From Myxococcaceae bacterium (GTDB lineage Bacteria > Myxococcota > Myxococcia > Myxococcales > Myxococcaceae), in NCBI GenBank assembly GCA_018262385.1, contig JAGSPQ010000051.1, positions 1 to 9,599 of the forward strand: a DNA stretch of 9,599 nucleotides. Reading direction: 5' to 3'. The notes beneath the pieces are model-generated. The model had not been told where the DNA came from and did not search any database. It worked only from the letters and a program-made list of their open reading frames with translations. Each line of letters starts with the position of its first letter. Position 1 is the first letter of the stretch. Of the stretch, positions 1 to 5,167 are shown in pieces. A program made the position numbers and the translations under genes.

Positions 1-301
1 CGTGCTCGCGGTGTTGGGCCTCCATCTCGTCCAGCGCCCGATCCACCGCCGGGTCGGTGCCCCGCAGCCGGCGCGCCAGCGACTCTTCCTCGTCCCGGAA
101 GTGCAGCGGCAACACGGTGGTGAAGTACTCGTAGAGCCGCTGAGCGGTGGAGACGATCAGCTCCGGCTTCGCGCCCTGCACCCGCGCCAGGCCGGCCGCC
201 AGCACGGTGAACGCCCGCAGCCGGGTATGGCTCTGCAGGTAGAGCGCGACGATGTCTTCCGGCTCGACCACCCGCTTCGTGCTGCTGACCTGGAGTTCCA
301 T
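1..301 (-). CDS. Hemerythrin-like HHE-domain protein, C-terminus cut by the window edge
   Basis: Reading leftwards from the ATG at 301-299, an open frame of 100 codons runs off the left edge without a stop. The translation is helix-rich and carries the hemerythrin/HHE pattern: His25, then His67-x3-Glu71 in HFRDEEESL, then His97 in a further HxxH-like context (MEAQHREH). Such proteins are four-helix bundles that bind a diiron centre and sense, store or detoxify O2, NO or peroxide in the cytoplasm. The C-terminal ligands would lie outside the window. The start is supported by AAGG on the minus strand (plus positions 311-314), 9 nt upstream; an in-frame ATG at 325-323 is followed directly by a stop. 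The gene is divergent from the membrane-protein gene at 398. The family call is fairly safe; the ligand and substrate are unknown. Confidence 0.75.
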   Translation of the reverse strand, partial: MELQVSSTKRVVEPEDIVALYLQSHTRLRAFTVLAAGLARVQGAKPELIVSTAQRLYEYFTTVLPLHFRDEEESLARRLRGTDPAVDRALDEMEAQHREH

Positions 302-397
302 GACTCACAGCCTTGCTGATTCCATGCCCGCCCGCTGCTTCTACCGCCGGCGAGGGAGCAGCCCAGCTTGTGAGAGCGACAAGCCTGCCCACTGCGC
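302..397. promoter_or_regulatory. Divergent intergenic region between hemerythrin-like and CopD-like genes
   Basis: These 96 nt must hold the promoters for the leftward hemerythrin-like gene and probably the rightward membrane-protein gene. No convincing -35/-10 pair is visible by eye and there is no good FNR box. The one clear structure is the inverted repeat at 366-384, listed separately. Confidence 0.5.
366..384. repeat. Inverted repeat GCTTGT-N7-ACAAGC upstream of the CopD-like gene
   Basis: Perfect 6-bp arms (366-371 and 379-384) flank a 7-nt spacer, ending 13 nt before the ATG at 398. It could be an operator for a dimeric regulator or a hairpin in the 5' leader. The TTG and CAA cores are 9 nt apart, one more than the 8 of an FNR/DNR box, so it is not called as one. 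Confidence 0.4.
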
Positions 398-925
398 ATG
401 CGCGTTGCACCGGTGGCCGGGGTGCATTCGCTCTATCTCCTCTCGGTCTGGCTCCACCTCCTCGCCGCGACCACCTGGGCCGGGGGGATGCTGTTTCTCG
501 TGCTGGTGGTCGTCCCCTGGCTCCGCTCGGGGCGGCGGGAGCAGGCCGGCCTCTTCCTGCGAGAGACCGGCGAGCGGTTTCGCACCGTTGGGTGGACCTG
601 CTTCGTGATCCTGATTGCGACCGGCACCTTCAACCTCTGGATGCGCGGGGTGCGGTGGAAGGACCTGGTCGATCCCACCTGGCTGGCGACCGACTTCGGC
701 CGGGCGCTGGCGTGGAAGCTCGGCTTCGTCGTGGCGGTGCTGGTGATCAGCGCGGTGCACGACTTCCACTCCGGGCCCAGGGCGACGGTGGCGATCGAGC
801 GCGATCCGGGCTCGGCCGAGTCGATGCGGCTTCGCCGGTTGGCCAGCCTCTTCGGCCGGCTCAACCTGCTGCTCGCCTTCGCCCTGATCGGCCTGGGGGT
901 GATCCTCGTCCGCGGCTGGCCCTGA
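398..925 (+). CDS. CopD-like four-helix integral membrane protein
   Basis: The 175-residue product is mostly hydrophobic, with four predicted membrane helices: about 10-41, 63-82, 103-121 and 153-172. The first helix has the pattern HLLAATTWAGGMLF, typical of the CopD/DUF-type membrane domains found with copper resistance and respiratory proteins, with His20 buried in it. His121 and His124 follow helix 3. Such conserved histidines often bind haem or copper, but here that is inference. No signal peptide beyond the first helix is seen. The ATG at 398 is used; a GTG at 422 (residue 9) would also keep all helices and cannot be excluded. A small hairpin follows the stop. Position beside hemerythrin and FNR-type genes suggests a role in respiratory or metal/redox homeostasis. 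Exact function is unknown; 'conserved membrane protein' is the safe alternative. Confidence 0.65.
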   Translation: MRVAPVAGVHSLYLLSVWLHLLAATTWAGGMLFLVLVVVPWLRSGRREQAGLFLRETGERFRTVGWTCFVILIATGTFNLWMRGVRWKDLVDPTWLATDFGRALAWKLGFVVAVLVISAVHDFHSGPRATVAIERDPGSAESMRLRRLASLFGRLNLLLAFALIGLGVILVRGWP

Positions 926-1068
926 TGGGGTGCAGAAGTTGCACCGGCGGGCAGCTGGCGCAATCGGCAGCCGCGGTGCGAGCTCCCAGAAGTTCGTCCC
1001 CCTGACCGGCGGTCAAGGATGCGGCGGTGGCCCGGCCGCGGTGGATTCGGACAGCCAGGGGGGGACGG
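926..1068. other. Convergent intergenic region
   Basis: These 143 nt separate the stops of the rightward membrane-protein gene and the leftward regulator gene. They contain the hairpin at 929-945 and a palindrome TGACCGGCGGTCA at 1003-1015. No small reading frame with a convincing start and ribosome site was found. The region most likely serves as a 3' end for both transcripts. Confidence 0.4.
929..945 (+). terminator. Small hairpin just after the CopD-like gene
   Basis: GGTGCA (929-934), loop GAAGT, TGCACC (940-945): a perfect 6-bp stem that begins 4 nt after the stop codon. There is no downstream T-run, so intrinsic termination is uncertain; it may instead stabilise the 3' end. Confidence 0.35.
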
Positions 1069-1707
1069 CTAGCCCTCGGCGAGCGCTTCGAGCGCGGCGC
1101 GATCGAGCACCCGCATCCCGGACGCCGAGTCGAGGATGCCCCGGGTCGAGAACCGGCGCAGCACCCGCGAGAGCGTCTCCGGCCGCATCCCCATCAGCCC
1201 CGCCACCCGCGCCTTCGACAGCGGGCGGTGGACGTCGTTGGTGCCGATCAGCCGCTCGTAGGCCAGGGCGAACCTCGCCACCCGCGCCTGGATGCTGCCG
1301 GTGCGGAAGTCGACGTCCCGGCGCTGCTCGAGCAGCTCGGTGAGGGTGAGGTTGAAGAGGGTGCGCGCCGCGCCGGTCGAGCCCAGCCAGGTCTTCACCA
1401 CCGGTACCGTGGCAGCGCAGATCTCCACCTCGGTGAGGGTGCGCACCTCGCAGGCCGAGGGGGTTCCCTCGACCGCCTCGACCCCCAGCAGCGACCGCGG
1501 GCCGCGGACGGCGCCCCAGGTCTGCTCGCCATCTCCGCTGACGGCCGACATCGAGATCACTCCCGAGCGGACGAAGCCAATCTCGGTCGGCAGCGCGCCC
1601 TGGGCCACCAGCACCGTATCGGCAGTAAACTTCTTACGGGCGAACACGCACTTGCCCGCCACCTTCAGCTCACAGTCGTTGCAGTCGTGGACGGGGCGAC
1701 GGAGCAT
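1069..1707 (-). CDS. FNR-type transcriptional regulator (CRP/FNR family, probable 4Fe-4S oxygen sensor)
   Basis: From the ATG at 1707 the product has 212 residues, a little short for FNR (about 250). Its N-terminus holds Cys9, Cys12 and Cys20 (HDCNDCELKVAGKC). A cyclic-nucleotide-binding-type beta-roll follows at about 25-100, containing Cys97 in the setting EICAATV, which matches the fourth cluster ligand of E. coli FNR (Cys122). The dimerisation helix lies at about 105-135. The C-terminal winged helix has PETLSRVLRRF, with Glu177, Ser180 and Arg181: the E..SR recognition signature that reads TTGAT half-sites. A second cysteine, Cys86, is also present. A longer reading from 1869 is open but would overlap the upstream gene, and AAAGAG (minus strand, plus positions 1715-1720) lies 7 nt before ATG 1707. 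It is probably co-transcribed with the hemerythrin gene upstream. Family is clear; cluster type is inferred. Confidence 0.88.
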   Translation of the reverse strand: MLRRPVHDCNDCELKVAGKCVFARKKFTADTVLVAQGALPTEIGFVRSGVISMSAVSGDGEQTWGAVRGPRSLLGVEAVEGTPSACEVRTLTEVEICAATVPVVKTWLGSTGAARTLFNLTLTELLEQRRDVDFRTGSIQARVARFALAYERLIGTNDVHRPLSKARVAGLMGMRPETLSRVLRRFSTRGILDSASGMRVLDRAALEALAEG

Positions 1708-1744
1708 CCGCCAGCTCTTTGCAAGCCGGCCGCCAACCCCCACT

Positions 1745-2311
1745 TCAGCCCGTCTTGCGCTGGGTATGGGCGGCGCGCTCAGCGGCTTCAACGACTGCAT
1801 TGGCGGCATCCTTGAAAGCGCTGGCTGGCAGCGGATCGACTTTCGCGAAGAGGGCCGGCAGCAGGGCAAGCCTGCGGTCGGGGATCACCGTCTGGGCGAT
1901 CGCGTACAGCATCAGGTCTTCCTTGTCGGTGTGGGCGTTGACCAGCTGGCACCAGGCCCGGGCGGCGTCGACCATCTCGACCTGCCGGTGCCACTGCCCG
2001 TCCACGCAGGCGCGGGCCGCGGCGCCCAGAACGGCAGCATACTTCCGGCCCTGGTCGTGCTCGTTGAGGATCGAGGCGAGCGGGCCCGAGTCGTTCGGCA
2101 GCCCGGCCTGCACCATCTCGCTGAACAGCACCTGCTCTTCCTTGGCGTGGTGGGAGCCGTCGGCGAACTGCATGATGAAGGCTTGCAGCTCGAGGAAAGG
2201 AGTGGGCGAGATCCGGCGATCGCCTCGGGTGAGATCGAGCAGAGACGTGATCGCGCTGATCACCACCCGAATCTGCCGATGCTCTTCCGAGAGCGATTCG
2301 AGAGGATCCAT
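1745..2311 (-). CDS. Hemerythrin-like diiron protein
   Basis: The 188-residue product carries the full set of hemerythrin/HHE diiron ligands in order: His11 (SEEHRQI), His55-x3-Glu59 (HAKEEQVLF), His85 (LNEHDQG) and His127-x3-Glu131 (AHTDKEDLML). It is all-helical and has no signal peptide, so it is cytoplasmic. Relatives bind O2, or sense or repair damage by NO and peroxide (YtfE/RIC type and bacterial hemerythrins); which applies here cannot be read from sequence. The ATG at 2311 begins MDPLESLSEEH, a typical domain start; an extension to 2386 is open but would run through the FNR box. No strong ribosome site precedes 2311, so a very short or absent leader is possible. The FNR-type regulator gene follows after 37 nt on the same strand, suggesting one transcript. 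Confidence 0.87.
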   Translation of the reverse strand: MDPLESLSEEHRQIRVVISAITSLLDLTRGDRRISPTPFLELQAFIMQFADGSHHAKEEQVLFSEMVQAGLPNDSGPLASILNEHDQGRKYAAVLGAAARACVDGQWHRQVEMVDAARAWCQLVNAHTDKEDLMLYAIAQTVIPDRRLALLPALFAKVDPLPASAFKDAANAVVEAAERAAHTQRKTG

Positions 2312-2397
2312 GGCAGTTGAATACTCGGGCGCTCCCCCGGGGGTCTTGATCACGATCAAGGCGTTGGGTCCGGGTGCGGGCGACAAGTGCGCGGTCG
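2312..2397. promoter_or_regulatory. Divergent promoter region between the hemerythrin/regulator pair and the lipid operon
   Basis: These 86 nt serve two divergent transcription units and are centred on a perfect FNR box. On the minus strand, TATTCA (plus positions 2318-2323) is centred 32 bp from the box centre, and on the plus strand GACAAG (2382-2387) is centred 32 bp from it. Both are weak -10 matches at the spacing expected for class II FNR activation, with starts near 2311 and 2394. The -10 assignments are inference. Confidence 0.55.
2346..2359. promoter_or_regulatory. FNR-type operator TTGATCACGATCAA
   Basis: The sequence TTGAT-CACG-ATCAA matches the FNR/ANR consensus TTGAT-N4-ATCAA at all ten defined positions. 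Its centre is about 42 bp from the hemerythrin ATG (2311) and 45 bp from the first ATG of the rightward operon (2398). The regulator encoded at 1069-1707 has the matching E..SR recognition helix. Binding and direction of control are inferred. Confidence 0.8.
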
Positions 2398-3918
2398 ATG
2401 CGACCCGTGCTCCGAGGAGAAAATCAGCTGCCCGTGGCCGCCAGTACGCTGCTCGAGCTGCTCGAGTTGCGGGCCGAGCAGGACCGCCCCTGGCTGGTCT
2501 TCCACCACGGCCACCGCACCGAGTCCTTCACCGTTCGCGACCTGCTTGCCCGGGCGTGGGTGTGGAGTGCGGGCTTCGAGACCGCGGTCGGCCGCCGGGT
2601 CGGAATCTGGCACCCCAACTCGCCCGACTTCGTCGCCGCGTTCTTCGGCGCCCTCGGCGCGGGCGCGATTCCGGTGCCCCTGCCCTGGCCGGTTCTGGAG
2701 GGCGATCTCACCGGCCCATTCGAGAAACTGGCGCCCGTCATCAGGCGGGCCGACCTGTTCGCGATCGCCGCTCCCGCGCGCACCCGGGCGATCGAGGGCC
2801 CCAACTGGGTCACTCCCCGCGCCGCCCACGGCTTCACCCACCGCCCGTCGCCGGATGACCCGGCGTTCATCCAGTTCACCTCGGGCTCGACCGGCATTCC
2901 GCGCGGCGCGGTGATCTCCCAGCGGGCCGCGGTCTACAACGCGACCGCGCTGGTCCACGGCCTGGGCCTGGGGCCCCACGACGTCGGCGTCTCGTGGATC
3001 CCGTTCTTCCACGACATGGGCCTGGTCGGAGTGCTGCTGGCCTCGCTGGTCGGCGGCTTCACCACCCACATCCTGCGGCCCAGCGAGTTCCTGCTCCACC
3101 CGTGGACCTGGCTGGATCTGATCGGCGGGGTGAAGGCGACGCTGACCGTCGCGCCGGACTTCGGCTACGCCTTCGCCGCCCGCCGCTGCCGCGAAGGCAA
3201 GCATCAGCTCGGCTCGCTGCGCTGCGCGCTGACCGGCTCGGAGCCGATTCACCTCTCGACCCTCACCGCGTTCTGCGACCGGTTCGCTCCCGGTGGCTTC
3301 AAGCCCGAAGCGTTCGTCGGCGCCTACGGGCTGGCCGAGAACACCCTCGGGGTCTGCGTCGGACCCGCGCTCCAGCCGCTGTACCGGGACGCCCACGGGC
3401 ACGGGCTGCCGGGCGTCGGCACCCCGCTGCCCGGAATGGAGATCGCGCTGCACGGGCCGCTGGGCGAGATCTGCGTGCGCTCGCCCTCGCTGATGACCGG
3501 CTACTTCGACGCGCCGGAAGAGACCGCGGCGGTGCTCCAGGACGGCTGGCTGCACACCGGCGATCTCGGCGTGGTCGAGCAGGGCCGGCTCTACGTCACC
3601 GGGCGCGAGAAGGAGCTGGTGATCAAGGCCGGCCAGAAGTTCCACCCCAGCCAGATCGAGCAACTGGTCGCCGGCACGGTCGACGCGCCGCCCAACGGCG
3701 TCGCCGCCTTCAACGCCGCCGATCAGCTGGTGCTGGTGATCGAGCAGCGGCGCGCCATCGATCCCACCGACACCGCCAGGGTGCGCGCGCTGATCGTCGA
3801 GCGGCTCGGAGTGCGGGTCGATCGCGTCGAGTGGGTCGCGGCCGGGACCCTGCCGCGCACCACCAGCGGCAAGCTTCGCCGCAGTGCCTGCGCCGAGCAG
3901 TTCGGAGTCCAGGCGTGA
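2398..3918 (+). CDS. Fatty acyl-AMP ligase / acyl-ACP synthetase (ANL adenylation superfamily)
   Basis: The 506-residue product (from ATG 2398) should activate a carboxylic acid, probably a fatty acid, with ATP to an acyl-adenylate and pass it to a carrier thiol, most simply the ACP encoded two genes downstream. Visible motifs: the phosphate-binding loop FTSGSTGIPRG at 160-170; WIPFFHDMGLVG at 200-211, a pattern characteristic of fatty acyl-AMP ligases; YGLAEN at 310-315; HTGDLG at 386-391; the hinge TGREKE at 401-406; and the catalytic lysine Lys492 in RTTSGKLRR. It is shorter than many fatty acyl-AMP ligases (550-600 residues) but complete. The start is uncertain: GTG 2434 (residue 13) is preceded by GAGGAG at 2414-2419, 14 nt upstream. 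It heads the operon behind the FNR box. A CoA ligase role is the main alternative. Confidence 0.88.
   Translation: MRPVLRGENQLPVAASTLLELLELRAEQDRPWLVFHHGHRTESFTVRDLLARAWVWSAGFETAVGRRVGIWHPNSPDFVAAFFGALGAGAIPVPLPWPVLEGDLTGPFEKLAPVIRRADLFAIAAPARTRAIEGPNWVTPRAAHGFTHRPSPDDPAFIQFTSGSTGIPRGAVISQRAAVYNATALVHGLGLGPHDVGVSWIPFFHDMGLVGVLLASLVGGFTTHILRPSEFLLHPWTWLDLIGGVKATLTVAPDFGYAFAARRCREGKHQLGSLRCALTGSEPIHLSTLTAFCDRFAPGGFKPEAFVGAYGLAENTLGVCVGPALQPLYRDAHGHGLPGVGTPLPGMEIALHGPLGEICVRSPSLMTGYFDAPEETAAVLQDGWLHTGDLGVVEQGRLYVTGREKELVIKAGQKFHPSQIEQLVAGTVDAPPNGVAAFNAADQLVLVIEQRRAIDPTDTARVRALIVERLGVRVDRVEWVAAGTLPRTTSGKLRRSACAEQFGVQA
2414..2419 (+). promoter_or_regulatory. Shine-Dalgarno-like GAGGAG inside the annotated 5' end of the ligase gene
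   Basis: GAGGAG lies within the first codons of the ligase when ATG 2398 is used, and 14 nt before the in-frame GTG at 2434. It may mark GTG 2434 (or a CTG at 2428, 8 nt away) as the true start, which would leave a leader of about 40 nt if transcription begins near 2394. Confidence 0.35.
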
Positions 3919-4916
3919 GCGTTCTCGTCCTGGGCGCGGGCGGGTTTCTGGGCCTCAACACCGTCGACGCGCTGCTCGAGCACGGGGTGCAGCCCACCTG
4001 CGGCCGCCGCAAGCGCAGCAACGTGCTCGGCCTTCGCCAGCGAAAGGTGCCGCTGGTGGTGGCGGATCTCGAGCAGCAGCAGACGCTGCTCGAGGCGATG
4101 CGGGGCTTCTCCACCGTGGTCCACCTCGCCGGGCACTACCCGCGGCTGTCGACCCAGCCCGAGCTGAGCCTGCAGGTGGCGCAGCGGCAGACCCGCCACG
4201 TGCTCGACGCCGCGGCCGAGGCCGGGGTCGAGCGGCTGATCTACGTCTCGAGCACCGCCACCGTCGCCGCCCGCGCCGATCGGCCCAGCGACGAGCGCGA
4301 TCTCTACGCCCGCACCCCGGGGTTCGGCGCCTACCATGACCTCAAGTGGGCGATGGAGCAGCAGGTCGCGGCCGAGAAGCGCCTGCGCCCCGTCATCCTC
4401 TGCCCCGGCGCCTGCGTCGGCCCCTTCGATTGGAAGGCAGGCACCTCGGCGGTGCTCTGGGCGCTCAAGGGCGGCCAGTGTCCCCCCCATCCCGACGGGG
4501 TGGTCAGCTGGGTCGACGCCCGCGACGTGGGCCTGGCGATCGCGCGGCTGGTGAAGAGCAGCCTGGCTCCGGCGCGGCTGCTGCTGGCGGCGCAGAGCCT
4601 GGGCTTCCACCAGTTCATCGAGGCCACCGCCGCGCGCTACGGCGTCGCCGAGGTGGCCCCCGCGCTCTCCGCCGAGGCGGCGATCGCGCTGGCGGACTGC
4701 GAGGAGCGCCGGGTCGAGGTCGAGGGCGGCCGCCCCCGCATCTCACGCGAGCTCGCCGATCTGATCGTTCATGGCCCCCGAGTCGACGGCTCGCACGCGC
4801 GCGCCCTGCTGGGCTTCGAGTACCGCTCGCTGCCCGAAGCCCTGGGCGCATTCGATGCATGGGCCCAGCGCCTGGGCGTTGGTCTTTCAACCCGTACCGA
4901 GGTGGACGCGCGATGA
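3915..4916 (+). CDS. NAD(P)-dependent extended short-chain dehydrogenase/reductase (epimerase/dehydratase type)
   Basis: The 333-residue product begins with a Rossmann fold: GAGGFLG at 7-13 binds the dinucleotide. Basic residues after strand 2 (GRRKRSN, 30-36) favour NADP(H). Asp51 and the HLAG stretch at 70-73 are typical of the extended family. The catalytic set is present: YVSST at 110-114 for the serine, and Tyr140-x3-Lys144 (YHDLK). The C-terminal third is substrate-specific. Relatives reduce or oxidise hydroxy/keto groups on flavonoids, sterols, nucleotide sugars and, in the OleD case, long-chain beta-keto acids. In this setting an acyl-ACP-derived keto or hydroxy group is plausible but not shown. 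The GTG start overlaps the ligase stop by 4 nt (GTGA), with GGAG at 3904-3907 placed 7 nt upstream; a sugar epimerase is unlikely from context. Confidence 0.85.
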   Translation: MSVLVLGAGGFLGLNTVDALLEHGVQPTCGRRKRSNVLGLRQRKVPLVVADLEQQQTLLEAMRGFSTVVHLAGHYPRLSTQPELSLQVAQRQTRHVLDAAAEAGVERLIYVSSTATVAARADRPSDERDLYARTPGFGAYHDLKWAMEQQVAAEKRLRPVILCPGACVGPFDWKAGTSAVLWALKGGQCPPHPDGVVSWVDARDVGLAIARLVKSSLAPARLLLAAQSLGFHQFIEATAARYGVAEVAPALSAEAAIALADCEERRVEVEGGRPRISRELADLIVHGPRVDGSHARALLGFEYRSLPEALGAFDAWAQRLGVGLSTRTEVDAR

Positions 4917-5167
4917 CGATTCCCGATGCGAAATGGGAAAGCCGGATGATGGAGCTGATTGCCGAGGTCTCGGTGATGAAGGTCTCGCAGATCAAGCCGG
5001 AGCACCGGCTGCGCGAGGATCTGGGAATGGACTCGGTCTGCTCGCTCGAGCTGATCTCGATGCTGGCGGAAGAGTTCGGGCTCGACATCTCGGTGGAGGA
5101 GGCCGCCGGCGTCAACACGGTCAGCGGAGCGATCGCGATGGCCCGGAAGCACATCGAGGCGGCCTAG
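4913..5167 (+). CDS. Stand-alone acyl carrier protein
   Basis: This 84-residue acidic, helical protein is a carrier that holds acyl chains on a 4'-phosphopantetheine arm. The attachment serine is Ser41 in LGMDSVCSLEL (38-48), the standard DSx motif. Helix 1 spans about 7-22 and helix 2 about 43-56, and EEFGLDIS with the following acidic segment matches the usual ACP core. Length is normal for a discrete ACP (about 80). Its ATG overlaps the preceding stop (ATGA, 4-nt overlap), with GAGG at 4899-4902, 10 nt upstream. Placement between a fatty acyl-AMP ligase/SDR pair and an acyl dehydrogenase marks it as the dedicated carrier of this pathway rather than the housekeeping fatty-acid ACP; that assignment is inference. 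The phosphopantetheinyl transferase would have to come from elsewhere. Confidence 0.92.
   Translation: MTIPDAKWESRMMELIAEVSVMKVSQIKPEHRLREDLGMDSVCSLELISMLAEEFGLDISVEEAAGVNTVSGAIAMARKHIEAA

Noticed and set aside
1003..1015. Palindrome TGACCGGCGGTCA in the convergent region, resembling a second FNR/CRP site.
   Set aside because: The TGA and TCA halves are 7 nt apart where FNR and CRP sites have 6, the outer bases do not match TTGAT, and it lies between two gene ends rather than at a promoter.
1708..1869. A 54-codon N-terminal extension of the FNR-type regulator.
   Set aside because: It would overlap the end of the hemerythrin gene and has no similarity to FNR N-termini, while ATG 1707 has AAAGAG 7 nt upstream and lies 8 residues before the first cysteine.
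2356..3663. A 435-codon open frame on the minus strand opposite the acyl-AMP ligase gene.
   Set aside because: The plus strand has a complete set of ligase motifs in this interval. The antisense product is low-complexity, rich in Gly, Arg and Ala, with no recognisable domain; such frames are expected opposite GC-rich genes.
2994..3914. A long in-frame N-terminal extension of the SDR across the ligase gene.
   Set aside because: The Rossmann motif begins directly after GTG 3915, which has a well-placed GGAG and a 4-nt stop overlap; the extension is Arg/Ala-rich out-of-frame translation.
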